NCBI RefSeq assembly: GCF_000723885.1
Contig: NZ_CCDG010000023.1
Span: 1-64,000 of the forward strand
DNA from: Paenibacillus camerounensis
Lineage (GTDB): Bacteria; Bacillota; Bacilli; Paenibacillales; Paenibacillaceae
Length of the DNA stretch: 64,000 bases
Reading direction: 5' to 3'
In this document: positions 47,502 to 55,920 of the stretch, in pieces
Layout of the letters: each line of letters opens with the position of its first letter
How positions within the stretch are numbered: position 1 is the first letter of the stretch
The notes under the pieces: generated by a model
Database searches by the model: none
Told to the model about the DNA's origin: nothing
What the model saw: the letters and a program-made list of their open reading frames with translations, nothing else
Program-made: the position numbers and the translations under genes

Positions 47502-48245
47502 TCATTTTATTCTAGAATCAATATTAAAAATTCTGCCACTAACACCTTTACAGTGATCAGATAGTAAAAAAACAAGAAAATTCATAAGGTCATCCAATGC
47601 ATTATCCTGCTTAATAACACTAAGAGAATTTGCTGCTGTCTGTTTTTCCTCATTGTGTCTGTTTAAATCTGTAACAATAAAGCCAGGACACACCGCATTT
47701 ACGCTAATTTTAAAATGTCCCAACTCTTTAGCGAGCGCTTTCGTAAAACCGATAACCCCCGCCTTTGAAGCACTGTAATTCGTTTGACCTTCACAACCAA
47801 TTTGCCCTTTCATAGACGCTATATTAATGATTTTCCCTGATTCATTTTTGATCATATCTTTCGAAAATATCTTGCTGCAAAGAAATACGCTATTCAAGTT
47901 GACATCCATTATATCTTTCCATTGATCCTCGCTCATCATATTAATACGGTTATCACTGCATAATCCCGCATTATTTAATAGAACATCCACTCGTCCAAAC
48001 GTTTTGATAGTCTCTTGATACAAGTGTTCTACTTCTTTTACTTTCGTCACATCAGCTTTGACTGCAATACAGTTTTTATTGATTTTTTTGATTTCTTGTA
48101 GTAAAGATTCCGCTTGCTCATAGCTGCTCTTATAATTAATAATGACATTAGCACCTTCGCGTGCAAACCGATAAGCCGCTTCACGCCCTATACCTCTGGA
48201 ACTGCCAGTGATAACAACTGTTTTATTTACTAAGTCGATAATCAT
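47502..48245 (-). CDS. Short-chain dehydrogenase/reductase (FabG-like)
   Basis: 247 aa. Cofactor loop TGSSRGIG (about 14-21), NNAG (about 91-94), catalytic Ser in INIAS and YSASK (about 155-159) make it a complete classical SDR. FabG-type members reduce 3-oxoacyl-ACP. Between an ACP/AMP-ligase pair and a PaaK-like ligase it probably reduces or oxidises an ACP-bound intermediate. Substrate not predictable. Confidence 0.88.
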   Translation of the reverse strand: MIIDLVNKTVVITGSSRGIGREAAYRFAREGANVIINYKSSYEQAESLLQEIKKINKNCIAVKADVTKVKEVEHLYQETIKTFGRVDVLLNNAGLCSDNRINMMSEDQWKDIMDVNLNSVFLCSKIFSKDMIKNESGKIINIASMKGQIGCEGQTNYSASKAGVIGFTKALAKELGHFKISVNAVCPGFIVTDLNRHNEEKQTAANSLSVIKQDNALDDLMNFLVFLLSDHCKGVSGRIFNIDSRIK

Positions 48246-48268
48246 GTCTCTCCAACCTTCTTTTATAA

Positions 48269-49762
48269 TCAGAATCTCTTTAATTTTCCAGTCAACGTTT
48301 GTTCAAACTCAGAAACTACATAGAATTTTTTAGGAACTTTTACTGTTGATAAAAGCTTCTGGCAATGCTCTTTGAGGAGACTAATATTTTCTTGTTCATT
48401 TTCCTGATTTTTAAATTTAATTTTGGCTACCGGCAACTCACCAAATAAATCATCAGCTTCGCCAAATACAATTACTTTTTCCGTATTCGAGAAATTCATG
48501 ATTATCTCTTCAATTTCTTCAGGGTAAATATTAATTCCGGAACTAATAATAATATTTTTCTTTCTACCAACCAGGTAAATAAAACCTTCATCATCATATT
48601 TTCCCAAATCACCCGTGTGGAGCCATCCGTTAACAACCGTTCTACTTGTTTCTTCTTTTCTTTTATAATACCCCTTCATTACGTTAGGTCCTCTTACGAT
48701 TAACTCTCCAATACCTTCTTTTGAATCTTCAGTATGAGTAATATTTATTAGACTAAGTTCTACATTGGGAATAGGTTTGCCGACTGATCCTAACTTAACA
48801 AGAGATTCAGGCGGTAATAAACAAGTAATTCTGGGAGAAGCTTCTGTCTGTCCATATGTATGTACAAAACCAATTGATGGATATCTTTCAATCAATATTT
48901 TCAATTGATCAAATGGCATAATCCCACCACCAAAGCAGATATAACGAAGGGATGCATATTGATTTTCAGCTACAGAGCGCGACTCCAACAAGAGTAATAA
49001 GCAGGAGGGGACAGTTGTAAAATTAGTAATACGCTCGCGTTCAACCATTCTCCAAAAATAATTTGGTGTAAATATTTTATCCATAATTACAATAGAAGCA
49101 CCCAGATAAATATGGGTTAATAGTTGAGCAGTATTGCAATAACCAAAAAACATGGGAAGCTGTATTAACACCTTATCAGCCGAAGTTAATTCCAATGAAC
49201 AAATATTGGATTTTATATTTGCAATTAAATTTTCATGGGTCAACATGACTCTTTTAGGATTACTAGTTGTTCCTGATGTGTGCAACATAATTGCCACATC
49301 AAACAAATCCTCATTCCAGTTTGGCTCTCTTGTGATATGCAGAGAGTTGTAATCATCATTCGGTTCAATAATTTCTTGTGTTTCACCATTAATAATCAAT
49401 ATCGGCCTCGATACCTTCGATATAACTTCTATTATGATTGGAATATGCTTCGAGTCTGTAATAATGATATCAACATCACAATAATCAACTGTTGCCACGA
49501 TCTCTGGAGCTTTTGCTTCATTTGAAATGGGAACAATCACTTTATCAGCCATCGTAATAGCGAAATAAGAATATACGTATTGATAACTATTCGGAAGAAA
49601 TAACGCAATATTACCGGAACTAGGGCTTATAATACGCGAAAGAAAAGAACTCAATGTTTTAGCACGATCGTATAAATCCTTATACGAATATGAATGATTA
49701 TTAATAATAACAGCTGTATTGTTATTATCCTGTTGTCTTTCTAATAACTTTTTAATATGCAA
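48269..49762 (-). CDS. Acyl-AMP ligase / acyl-ACP synthetase
   Basis: 497 aa of the ANL superfamily. Core motifs: LHTSGTTSNPKRVMLTHENL (about 160-180), HTYGQTEASPR, GWLHTGDLGKYDDEGF, GRKKNIIISSGINIYPEEIE and the catalytic-Lys motif LTGKLKRF at the very C-terminus. TTG start after GGAGGGG. It directly follows a free-standing ACP, so its natural role is probably activating a carboxylic acid and loading it on that ACP. Substrate unknown. Confidence 0.87.
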   Translation of the reverse strand: MHIKKLLERQQDNNNTAVIINNHSYSYKDLYDRAKTLSSFLSRIISPSSGNIALFLPNSYQYVYSYFAITMADKVIVPISNEAKAPEIVATVDYCDVDIIITDSKHIPIIIEVISKVSRPILIINGETQEIIEPNDDYNSLHITREPNWNEDLFDVAIMLHTSGTTSNPKRVMLTHENLIANIKSNICSLELTSADKVLIQLPMFFGYCNTAQLLTHIYLGASIVIMDKIFTPNYFWRMVERERITNFTTVPSCLLLLLESRSVAENQYASLRYICFGGGIMPFDQLKILIERYPSIGFVHTYGQTEASPRITCLLPPESLVKLGSVGKPIPNVELSLINITHTEDSKEGIGELIVRGPNVMKGYYKRKEETSRTVVNGWLHTGDLGKYDDEGFIYLVGRKKNIIISSGINIYPEEIEEIIMNFSNTEKVIVFGEADDLFGELPVAKIKFKNQENEQENISLLKEHCQKLLSTVKVPKKFYVVSEFEQTLTGKLKRF

Positions 49763-49777
49763 ATGATTCCCCTCCAG

Positions 49778-50026
49778 CTAATTTGCTCTGTACTTCTTAA
49801 CAAGACTGCTGATTTTACTTATACTCTCAAAGTTCTCAAACAAAAGATCTTCATCATCAATTACGATGTCAAATACTTCTTCCAACCAAACAATAAGCTG
49901 CACAGTTTTCAATGAATCTAACCCTTGATTCATAAGATCACATTCAATAGAAATTTCATTTTTATTCTGGAGAATATCCAATATGCCCTCAGTAATTTTC
50001 CTAATAGTTTCGTCTTCGATCAACAA
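49778..50026 (-). CDS. Free-standing acyl carrier protein (ACP1)
   Basis: 82 aa, four-helix carrier protein with the phosphopantetheine site Ser38 in NQGLDSLKTVQL. First gene of the operon running to 38450. The start is TTG (a second TTG follows) with a perfect GGAGGT eight bases upstream; there is no ATG in the region. It is likely to be loaded by the adjacent AMP ligase. Confidence 0.85.
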   Translation of the reverse strand: MLIEDETIRKITEGILDILQNKNEISIECDLMNQGLDSLKTVQLIVWLEEVFDIVIDDEDLLFENFESISKISSLVKKYRAN

Positions 50027-50185
50027 TGTATTTTACCTCCAAATAGTCTAATATAATATAAATACCACTATCATATGTTCTAATCAATTATTTATGTAAA
50101 ATGTACCACTATTTAATATTTACATATACTTTCCAATACATTTCTCTAATAAAGCTAAACAACTGGTAATTTCATAATACATAGT

Positions 50186-50214
50186 AAAAAGAGCTTTCAG
50201 GCAACCTGAAGCTC
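50186..50214 (-). terminator. Rho-independent terminator splitting the cluster
   Basis: On the minus strand GAGCTTCAGG, loop TTG, CCTGAAAGCTC, then TTTTT. It ends the transcription unit whose last gene is the AraC regulator, so ACP1 and the genes beyond need their own promoter in 50027-50185, an A/T-rich stretch. Confidence 0.88.
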
Positions 50215-50273
50215 ATCAATAGTTGAATAATTTAGCAGCAATGAGACATATTAGCTCTATCGCTATTATTTAG

Positions 50274-51029
50274 TCAAAATAGATTCCTGTATTCTGTTGG
50301 AGTTGTATAAAAATATCTTTTAAAGATTGAACAAAACTGACTTGTACTTACGTATCCTACCCTTCTTGCAATTTCATATATTGTAAGGTTGCTTTGATTC
50401 AATAAGATTTGAGCATTATATACACGTAATTTGTTAAGATGATATATAGGTGGAATGTTAAAAACTTTTGAATAAGAGTTACTCAAATAAGTGGTAGAAC
50501 AATTCACTAGTTGACTTAAAGTTTGTAATGATATGTCTTTATCATTGTAATTTAATCGAATAAACCGGTTAATTTTAATTAAACGAGAGTCAATTTTCCC
50601 AGCTTTTTTCTGTATTGATTTTTCATTAGTCGCCAACAAGTCAGTTCTAGTAATTTCCTCTACAAAAGTCGATAATAATCTTCCGGAATTTTCATCCTGT
50701 ATTTTTAAATTCATAATAGATTCATAAACACTAGCATATTGAGGGCACTCTAAATAACACACGTTACCTTTTTCTCCATTTTTTATCGTATCTATTATAA
50801 AGCCCTCAAGAATTACTGAAAAAGGATTATTGTTTTTAAATTTTAGTCCGCCAAAATAGGCTAACGATATTAGCTTATTTTTTTCTAAAAAACATTTATA
50901 TTTGGAGGAAGTTAATTCAAGCTCTCCTGAACAGCGTATAATCATCATTTCTGTATTATGCAACGTCACTTCTATGAACGCCTCAGGAAAAATGTCTTCT
51001 CCATGTTTAATAGCAATAACTTTTGTCAT
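50274..51029 (-). CDS. AraC-family regulator inside the biosynthetic cluster
   Basis: 251 aa, ATG after AAGGAG. The N-terminal 150 residues are not recognised. The C-terminal double HTH is clear: ISLQTLSQLVNCSTTYLSNSY, then IYEIARRVGYVSTSQFCSIFK and TTPTEYRN. It is the last gene of its transcription unit and faces the promoter region of the ACP1 operon, so it is a good candidate activator of that operon and of the cluster. Confidence 0.85.
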   Translation of the reverse strand: MTKVIAIKHGEDIFPEAFIEVTLHNTEMMIIRCSGELELTSSKYKCFLEKNKLISLAYFGGLKFKNNNPFSVILEGFIIDTIKNGEKGNVCYLECPQYASVYESIMNLKIQDENSGRLLSTFVEEITRTDLLATNEKSIQKKAGKIDSRLIKINRFIRLNYNDKDISLQTLSQLVNCSTTYLSNSYSKVFNIPPIYHLNKLRVYNAQILLNQSNLTIYEIARRVGYVSTSQFCSIFKRYFYTTPTEYRNLF

Positions 51030-51053
51030 CTCGTATACTCCTTATCGCAATAA

Positions 51054-51515
51054 TTAACGATATACACCTCTTTTGTTATTCTGAAAATCTCTTAACATAT
51101 CATTGTTTTGTTTATTAAACAAGGTTGGAATATCTTTAATTGCAAAGAACTTTAAATCTTTAGTTTCTTCATCTTCAATTGAAGCAAATCCACCCGTAAT
51201 ATTACAGACAAAAGCGATAAGAATGGTTTGGGCTCTGTCTCCGCTGGGATATTTATCAAAGTATTTAGTATATACTCCTTGCAAATAATTCAATTCGACT
51301 ATATACCCTGTTTCTTCCAGAACCTCACGTTTAGCTGCTTCCTCTGCCGATTCGCCTAACTCGAACGCTCCACCAGGAAATCCCCATTTATCATTGTCAT
51401 TTCTTCTTTGCAAAAGAATTTGGCCATCTTCATTCTCAATAATAGCTGCAGCAAAATTCAAAAAAATTTCTTCATTACCTATTTTCGATCTAATCCATTT
51501 AATGTAATCAGGCAT
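51054..51515 (-). CDS. NUDIX hydrolase
   Basis: 153 aa with a complete Nudix box GGAFELGESAEEAAKREVLEETGY (about 47-70; the catalytic REVLEE is intact). The general reaction is hydrolysis of a nucleoside diphosphate linked to another group. In this cluster it might act on a nucleotide-activated intermediate related to the nucleotidyltransferase-like protein, or be a housekeeping passenger. Confidence 0.85.
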   Translation of the reverse strand: MPDYIKWIRSKIGNEEIFLNFAAAIIENEDGQILLQRRNDNDKWGFPGGAFELGESAEEAAKREVLEETGYIVELNYLQGVYTKYFDKYPSGDRAQTILIAFVCNITGGFASIEDEETKDLKFFAIKDIPTLFNKQNNDMLRDFQNNKRGVYR

Positions 51516-51535
51516 TTTATTTCCTCCGATACCGA

Positions 51536-52522
51536 CTAAATATTTGAAATCAATTTTTCAAGCAGCTCTCTTTCTGAATTCATTATTTCTACAAGTCCAC
51601 TTTCAATTTTGGTTAGGTCATCGAGTTTTCGAGAAACTTCATATCTCAAAGCAAGATTTCTGATGATTAATGACTTTTTTTCTAACTTTTTGTATTTATC
51701 GATCAGATCACCAGATTCCGTTAAACATGATATTTCATGTAAATATTCTAAGCGCATAACCATTAATTTTTTATGTTCCCACAGCAAATGAAATACTCGA
51801 ATATCAAGTTTCGGCGTATCCTTTTTATGATGTGTTATCGTAGAAATTAGATGATGATAGACGTTTAATCCGTAAATATTCAAAACTTTTGGATTTATTA
51901 AATCAAATGATCTCTTTGAATATAAATATCGTTGTAAACTATCTATTAAATACTCCCTGTTAAATGCATGTGAATCAAAATCAATAATACTATTTTTCTT
52001 AATTAAGTTTACTTTATTAATAAATTCATATTCACTTTCAACATTCTGAAATGCAGCCTCAGCTTCTTCAAAAGTACATTGTGTAGTTTTATATGCCCCG
52101 CCTTGTAAATTATCAGAGATATAAATGATATTTTTTTCAGTATCATAACCGTAAATAAGCGTTTCATGAAAACGGTTGTTATTTTGATATTCACTAAAAC
52201 TAGGGATAAAAAATCGGTCCAAGTGGCACCAAATATACAAATTTTCATCAATAGAATATGTAATAAATTCCTTAAATGAAGTCCATCTATTAATTAATTC
52301 CCTGTTAATAGAAGTCTTAGTGACATAAGGGCATGTTTCAAAAAGTAAATCATGATTATCAAAAAAGTAAACATTCCAGTCAATAACATATCTTAGCTGT
52401 ATAAAATTCGAATAAATCCATGGTTCCAAATTTTTTTCATCAGAAATAATTGAAAATAAGGTTCCATATATATTTGATGTTGTCAATAACGGTTTACTTA
52501 CCTTTAATACTTTTGCACCCAA
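51536..52522 (-). CDS. Cluster-specific paralogue family protein, copy 3
   Basis: 328 aa, TTG start with AGGAGGT six bases upstream. Clearly related to the proteins at 52585-53580 and 58439-59362. Shared features are YSNFIQL near 38, CPY near 64, the RELINRW region, SID near 90, then His119 in RFHETLIYGYD and Asp137 in YISDNLQGGAY. The C-terminal half is helical. The His-x17-Asp spacing and the HxxxxYGYD...DN pattern recall the papain-like N-terminal domain of BtrH acyltransferases, but no catalytic Cys is conserved. A role in acyl transfer to the peptide or another acceptor is a hypothesis. Confidence 0.6.
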   Translation of the reverse strand: MGAKVLKVSKPLLTTSNIYGTLFSIISDEKNLEPWIYSNFIQLRYVIDWNVYFFDNHDLLFETCPYVTKTSINRELINRWTSFKEFITYSIDENLYIWCHLDRFFIPSFSEYQNNNRFHETLIYGYDTEKNIIYISDNLQGGAYKTTQCTFEEAEAAFQNVESEYEFINKVNLIKKNSIIDFDSHAFNREYLIDSLQRYLYSKRSFDLINPKVLNIYGLNVYHHLISTITHHKKDTPKLDIRVFHLLWEHKKLMVMRLEYLHEISCLTESGDLIDKYKKLEKKSLIIRNLALRYEVSRKLDDLTKIESGLVEIMNSERELLEKLISNI

Positions 52523-52584
52523 ATGCTAACCTCCTATTCAAATATGTTGATTGTTTTAACTCTGCTGAACTTGAAGCAAAGTCT

Positions 52585-53580
52585 TCACTGCCTTTCAAGA
52601 GCTTTAACGAGCTGCTGTATAGTTTCGTACTCCTCAATCATAATTTCGTTATTAATTGATATAATTCTATGAAGCAAGCCTTCTTTCTTAGTAAACCAAT
52701 ATTTCATCAGGATTTTTGTTTGTAAGTCGCTTTTCTTTTCGATTACTTTAAATTGTTCATAGATTTGATTGCCGTCAGCAATTATTTTCTTTGACATAAG
52801 ATACTCAAGTCTCTTCAGCATAAGCACCTTGTGTTTATGTATTGCATGGGCTCCTCGCAAATCAATCAGCGAATTGTCATCAATTAAAGTTAAGTAATAC
52901 TCATTTAAACGCTCATACACCCGGATTCCAAAGGCTATCCCTTCAACCGGCTCATTTAATAGACTTTTTGGACGTGATACATCTTTGGCTTCCAGATAAT
53001 TAGTTAAAGCGTTAATAACATACTTTTTATCGAATTGATATTTGGCGTTAGCATTAAAGCTCATTAGTTTAATATCATCATGATCAGGTTTATTTTTAGA
53101 AATGTATTGCTCAAAGGCCTCCTGAACCTGCTCCATTTTGACCATTTCGGTGGAGTACATGCCTGACCTAAAATTATCGGATACATAAAACATTTTATTT
53201 TCCATGCTGTATCCATACACAAAGATATCGTGTACTCGATTGTTTTTTAGATAGCTATCACTGACATCTAAATAAAAATGATCAATATCAAATCTTATGT
53301 AGTAACCCAGATCAATTGAATCCCTTAAAAACTCCGCAAAATCTCTTTTCCATTTTATTGTAATGAATTCGCGGCTTAATTTCTGATCGTGTATCCATGG
53401 ACAAAACCAGTTAAACGTATCGTACTTTACCAAAGCATAATTTTTATATACCAATTGAATAAAATTACTATATAACCAATCCTCTGTTTGATTATATGAT
53501 TGAACGATTGAAAGAATGTGGCCTACTTTGGAATAAGAGTCCAGTGTCGGGTGTATTACTGGTAATATTTTTGTATTCAT
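52585..53580 (-). CDS. Cluster-specific paralogue family protein, copy 2
   Basis: 331 aa, ATG immediately after the VOC stop codon (coupled, TGAGG ribosome site). Same family as copies 1 and 3: LYSNFIQL near 36, CPW near 60, LSREFITIKW near 68, His117 and Asp135 in VHDIFVYGYS and YVSDNFRSGMYS, and a long helical C-terminal half. No signal peptide or membrane segment, so cytoplasmic. Tandem with copy 3, which suggests duplication followed by specialisation. Function unknown; see copy 3 for the BtrH-like argument. Confidence 0.6.
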   Translation of the reverse strand: MNTKILPVIHPTLDSYSKVGHILSIVQSYNQTEDWLYSNFIQLVYKNYALVKYDTFNWFCPWIHDQKLSREFITIKWKRDFAEFLRDSIDLGYYIRFDIDHFYLDVSDSYLKNNRVHDIFVYGYSMENKMFYVSDNFRSGMYSTEMVKMEQVQEAFEQYISKNKPDHDDIKLMSFNANAKYQFDKKYVINALTNYLEAKDVSRPKSLLNEPVEGIAFGIRVYERLNEYYLTLIDDNSLIDLRGAHAIHKHKVLMLKRLEYLMSKKIIADGNQIYEQFKVIEKKSDLQTKILMKYWFTKKEGLLHRIISINNEIMIEEYETIQQLVKALERQ

Positions 53581-53994
53581 TTATAAAACCTCATTTGATT
53601 TTTCAATTAGTTCTACAATTAGCATAGAGCGTAAAATTAAAAAGCATATATTTCTTCCCTCAAAAGCGATAGCGGGGACGGGAGGGGATAGTAAATGCGC
53701 TCCTTTAGAGCAAAGATAATCTATAGTTTTGTATATATCCGTACATTCAAAACACTGGTGATACATCTTATGTCCCCGTGCAATAATTTCAGTTACCGGT
53801 GAGTCGGTACTGGTTGGTTCGATAATTTCTATCCTTACATGATTTTGCTTCATAAAGAGACAGTTTATTTTTTGGATAGGGTCAAAAAACAGATTGCTTT
53901 CCTGTTCAAATCCCAGCAATAATAGAGAATCTTTGTCCATTTCTAATGATCGAGTGGCTAATCCTATATGGTGTAATTGAAGATTAATCATCAA
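53581..53994 (-). CDS. VOC-superfamily protein (glyoxalase/epimerase-like)
   Basis: 137 aa in the beta-alpha-beta-beta-beta repeat layout of the vicinal oxygen chelate fold: LHHIGLATRSLEMD at the N-terminus, VRIEIIEP in the middle, HQCFECTD near 90 and a closing LIVELIEKS. The His and Glu positions fit metal ligands of methylmalonyl-CoA epimerase relatives. It overlaps the ACP2 stop by four bases. It probably processes an ACP-bound or glyceryl-derived intermediate. Specific reaction unknown. Confidence 0.75.
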   Translation of the reverse strand: MMINLQLHHIGLATRSLEMDKDSLLLLGFEQESNLFFDPIQKINCLFMKQNHVRIEIIEPTSTDSPVTEIIARGHKMYHQCFECTDIYKTIDYLCSKGAHLLSPPVPAIAFEGRNICFLILRSMLIVELIEKSNEVL

Positions 53995-54227
53995 GTACCT
54001 GTTTTTTCTGAGACCAACAGAACCAATTGCTCTTCCGTTTGAATTTGAGTGATTTCTTCTATTGTAAATCGAATTTTGTACTCATCCTCGATCATAAAAA
54101 TCAACTGCATATGGTTCAATGAATCCCATTCCATCCGTTCTTCACGGACAATATCCTTCAGCGCTGTTGCCTCAATTCCTAAAACACTAACCATAATCTC
54201 ACGTACTCTATTTTTCATCTCTACCAT
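53991..54227 (-). CDS. Free-standing acyl carrier protein (ACP2)
   Basis: 78 aa carrier protein with the phosphopantetheine Ser36 in RMEWDSLNHMQLIFMIEDEY, typical of ACPs paired with FkbH proteins. It overlaps the FkbH gene upstream by 20 bp and the VOC gene downstream by 4 bp, so translation is coupled. The natural guess is that FkbH loads a glyceryl unit onto this ACP. Confidence 0.85.
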   Translation of the reverse strand: MVEMKNRVREIMVSVLGIEATALKDIVREERMEWDSLNHMQLIFMIEDEYKIRFTIEEITQIQTEEQLVLLVSEKTGT

Positions 54228-55920
54228 AATAATTCACCTCAGCTGGATGTCTTAATACTAAAGGTTCTAGTACGCTCAAAAGCTCTTTTGTATTTTTGTA
54301 CTTTTTGCTTCCGCTAATATTTTCAAGCCATTTAATAGCAGGTTGATTACGTGGGCCATTCTGGTATTGAAAGCATACGTTATCAATCCTCCGTTTATGT
54401 AATTCTTTAATAAAATGATATAAAACAACGTTTTCTATTTCCCGTCCTACGGCTCTGCAACTAATTAGAAACTCGATAAGTGTTGCTGTATTTTTTTGCA
54501 ATGAAGCTGCAAGAGTACCGATAATACCACTATCTGTTAAACAATCCTTTAATCCGATAGTGAACACAATATGATCATCAGCTGAGAAAAGCTTCTCCAC
54601 CGCAGCTATCTCAAATCTTCTTAGCGTCAGATTGAATTGATTCGTTTTGTTGCTTAATTCATAGAATCTTTTACTGTGGATTACCTTGTTCTCGTAAATA
54701 TCAATGCTCATGTTCAGATTTTTCAAATATTCGTTGAGATTAACTGAAGTTTCTTCCATTATCTTACGTACTTGATTGGCCTTTATATCCTCCGAACGTT
54801 TTACTCCCAGTTCGTCTTTTTGTATGCTATATATTCCAGGATAATTGATGAGACGTTTCTTGGTTTCCAATCCATCAGAATCAGCCAGTAAGACATGAAT
54901 TCCAGGTAGCTTATCTTTTACTTTCATCAACTCGACTGGATTATCATCCACGAACAGAATAGCTGTATGATCTACATTAACTGATGTCGCAATTTGAAGA
55001 ATATTTTTACTTTTGTCTTCCCAATTTGCTAAAACCACTGAAAAATCATCTATTCTTATAGGGAAATCTTCTCTCTCTCTAAATAGAGCGTTTACATCAG
55101 CCTCGTCATTCCGCGAACAGACCGCAAGAATTAAGCCGTTGTTTTTAAGTTTAATCAGAAGGCGTTGAAGTGTTTCATGACCATTGGAGAGCGTGAGTTT
55201 GTTAGTCCCTTCTTCACCCAATGTCCCTTTATACAGAGTATCATCTAGATCCAAGACCAGTACCTTGATCTTACTCGCCAACAAGGCGGGAAACAGATTA
55301 AGTCCAAGATACTTTGCCAATAGCCTCGTACCGTAAGAATTAAGCGGAAAACTGGTCATCTTATCATTTCTTAAATCATAAAGGTTTTTTTCTTTGGATA
55401 CAGACTGTAGACTTAAATCAACAAGAAAGACTCCAAACATACTCTGAAGAGTTTCCTGCAATAAAAAATTGCTTTCTCTGGTCCAAAGCAGTTCTTCTGA
55501 TAATCCGCCAATATATATTTCTTCATCTAAATTCTCAAACCAGTTGTTAATTAAAATTGGTTTTTCAGTACAGGCTTGAACTGCAATAATCCGGGATCTA
55601 AGCCAAGTTATAAAGGATTTGGGCTGCATTTTATAATACATCCTAAAATCAAGCCAAATTAGAACAACATCAACCTCCGGCTCGATTTCAAAAACACCCA
55701 GCGAAGGATCATAGTCAGAATAAAGATAATTGAAGGAAGCATTCCACGAATTCAGATAGTACTGCATAGACTTTGCAATAAATTCAAAGGGAAAATTCCT
55801 TAAAATCTTGATAGTGTACGTAGATGACCACTCAGTTGAGGACCGCAATAGCAGTTGATTAATATTACTTGTTTCATGAGAATCAAATTTTACATTTGAA
55901 CTTTCGTATTCCCTGAACAA
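54208..55920 (-). CDS. FkbH-type HAD protein, probable glyceryl-ACP synthase
   Basis: 570 aa in the FkbH layout. The N-terminal part (about 1-200) is SGNH-like, including DVVLIWLDFR. The HAD domain has VLDLDDTLYKGTLGEEG (Asp224/Asp226), ILAVCSRNDEADV and FVDDNPVELMKVK. The C-terminal GNAT-like part includes RFYELSNKTNQFNLTLRR near 400. Known FkbH proteins take 1,3-bisphosphoglycerate, dephosphorylate it and attach a D-3-phosphoglycerate-derived glyceryl group to an ACP, feeding methoxymalonyl, hydroxymalonyl, tetronate or lactyl-type units. The next gene is an ACP, as expected. No dehydrogenase/oxidase/methyltransferase set for methoxymalonyl is present. TTG start after GAGG. Confidence 0.9.
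   Translation of the reverse strand: MFREYESSNVKFDSHETSNINQLLLRSSTEWSSTYTIKILRNFPFEFIAKSMQYYLNSWNASFNYLYSDYDPSLGVFEIEPEVDVVLIWLDFRMYYKMQPKSFITWLRSRIIAVQACTEKPILINNWFENLDEEIYIGGLSEELLWTRESNFLLQETLQSMFGVFLVDLSLQSVSKEKNLYDLRNDKMTSFPLNSYGTRLLAKYLGLNLFPALLASKIKVLVLDLDDTLYKGTLGEEGTNKLTLSNGHETLQRLLIKLKNNGLILAVCSRNDEADVNALFREREDFPIRIDDFSVVLANWEDKSKNILQIATSVNVDHTAILFVDDNPVELMKVKDKLPGIHVLLADSDGLETKKRLINYPGIYSIQKDELGVKRSEDIKANQVRKIMEETSVNLNEYLKNLNMSIDIYENKVIHSKRFYELSNKTNQFNLTLRRFEIAAVEKLFSADDHIVFTIGLKDCLTDSGIIGTLAASLQKNTATLIEFLISCRAVGREIENVVLYHFIKELHKRRIDNVCFQYQNGPRNQPAIKWLENISGSKKYKNTKELLSVLEPLVLRHPAEVNYYGRDEK

Noticed and set aside
53581..55920. Methoxymalonyl-ACP or zwittermicin-type hydroxymalonyl-ACP pathway
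   Set aside because: FkbH and ACP are present but the required acyl-ACP dehydrogenase set and any PKS are missing, so only the glyceryl-ACP step is supported.
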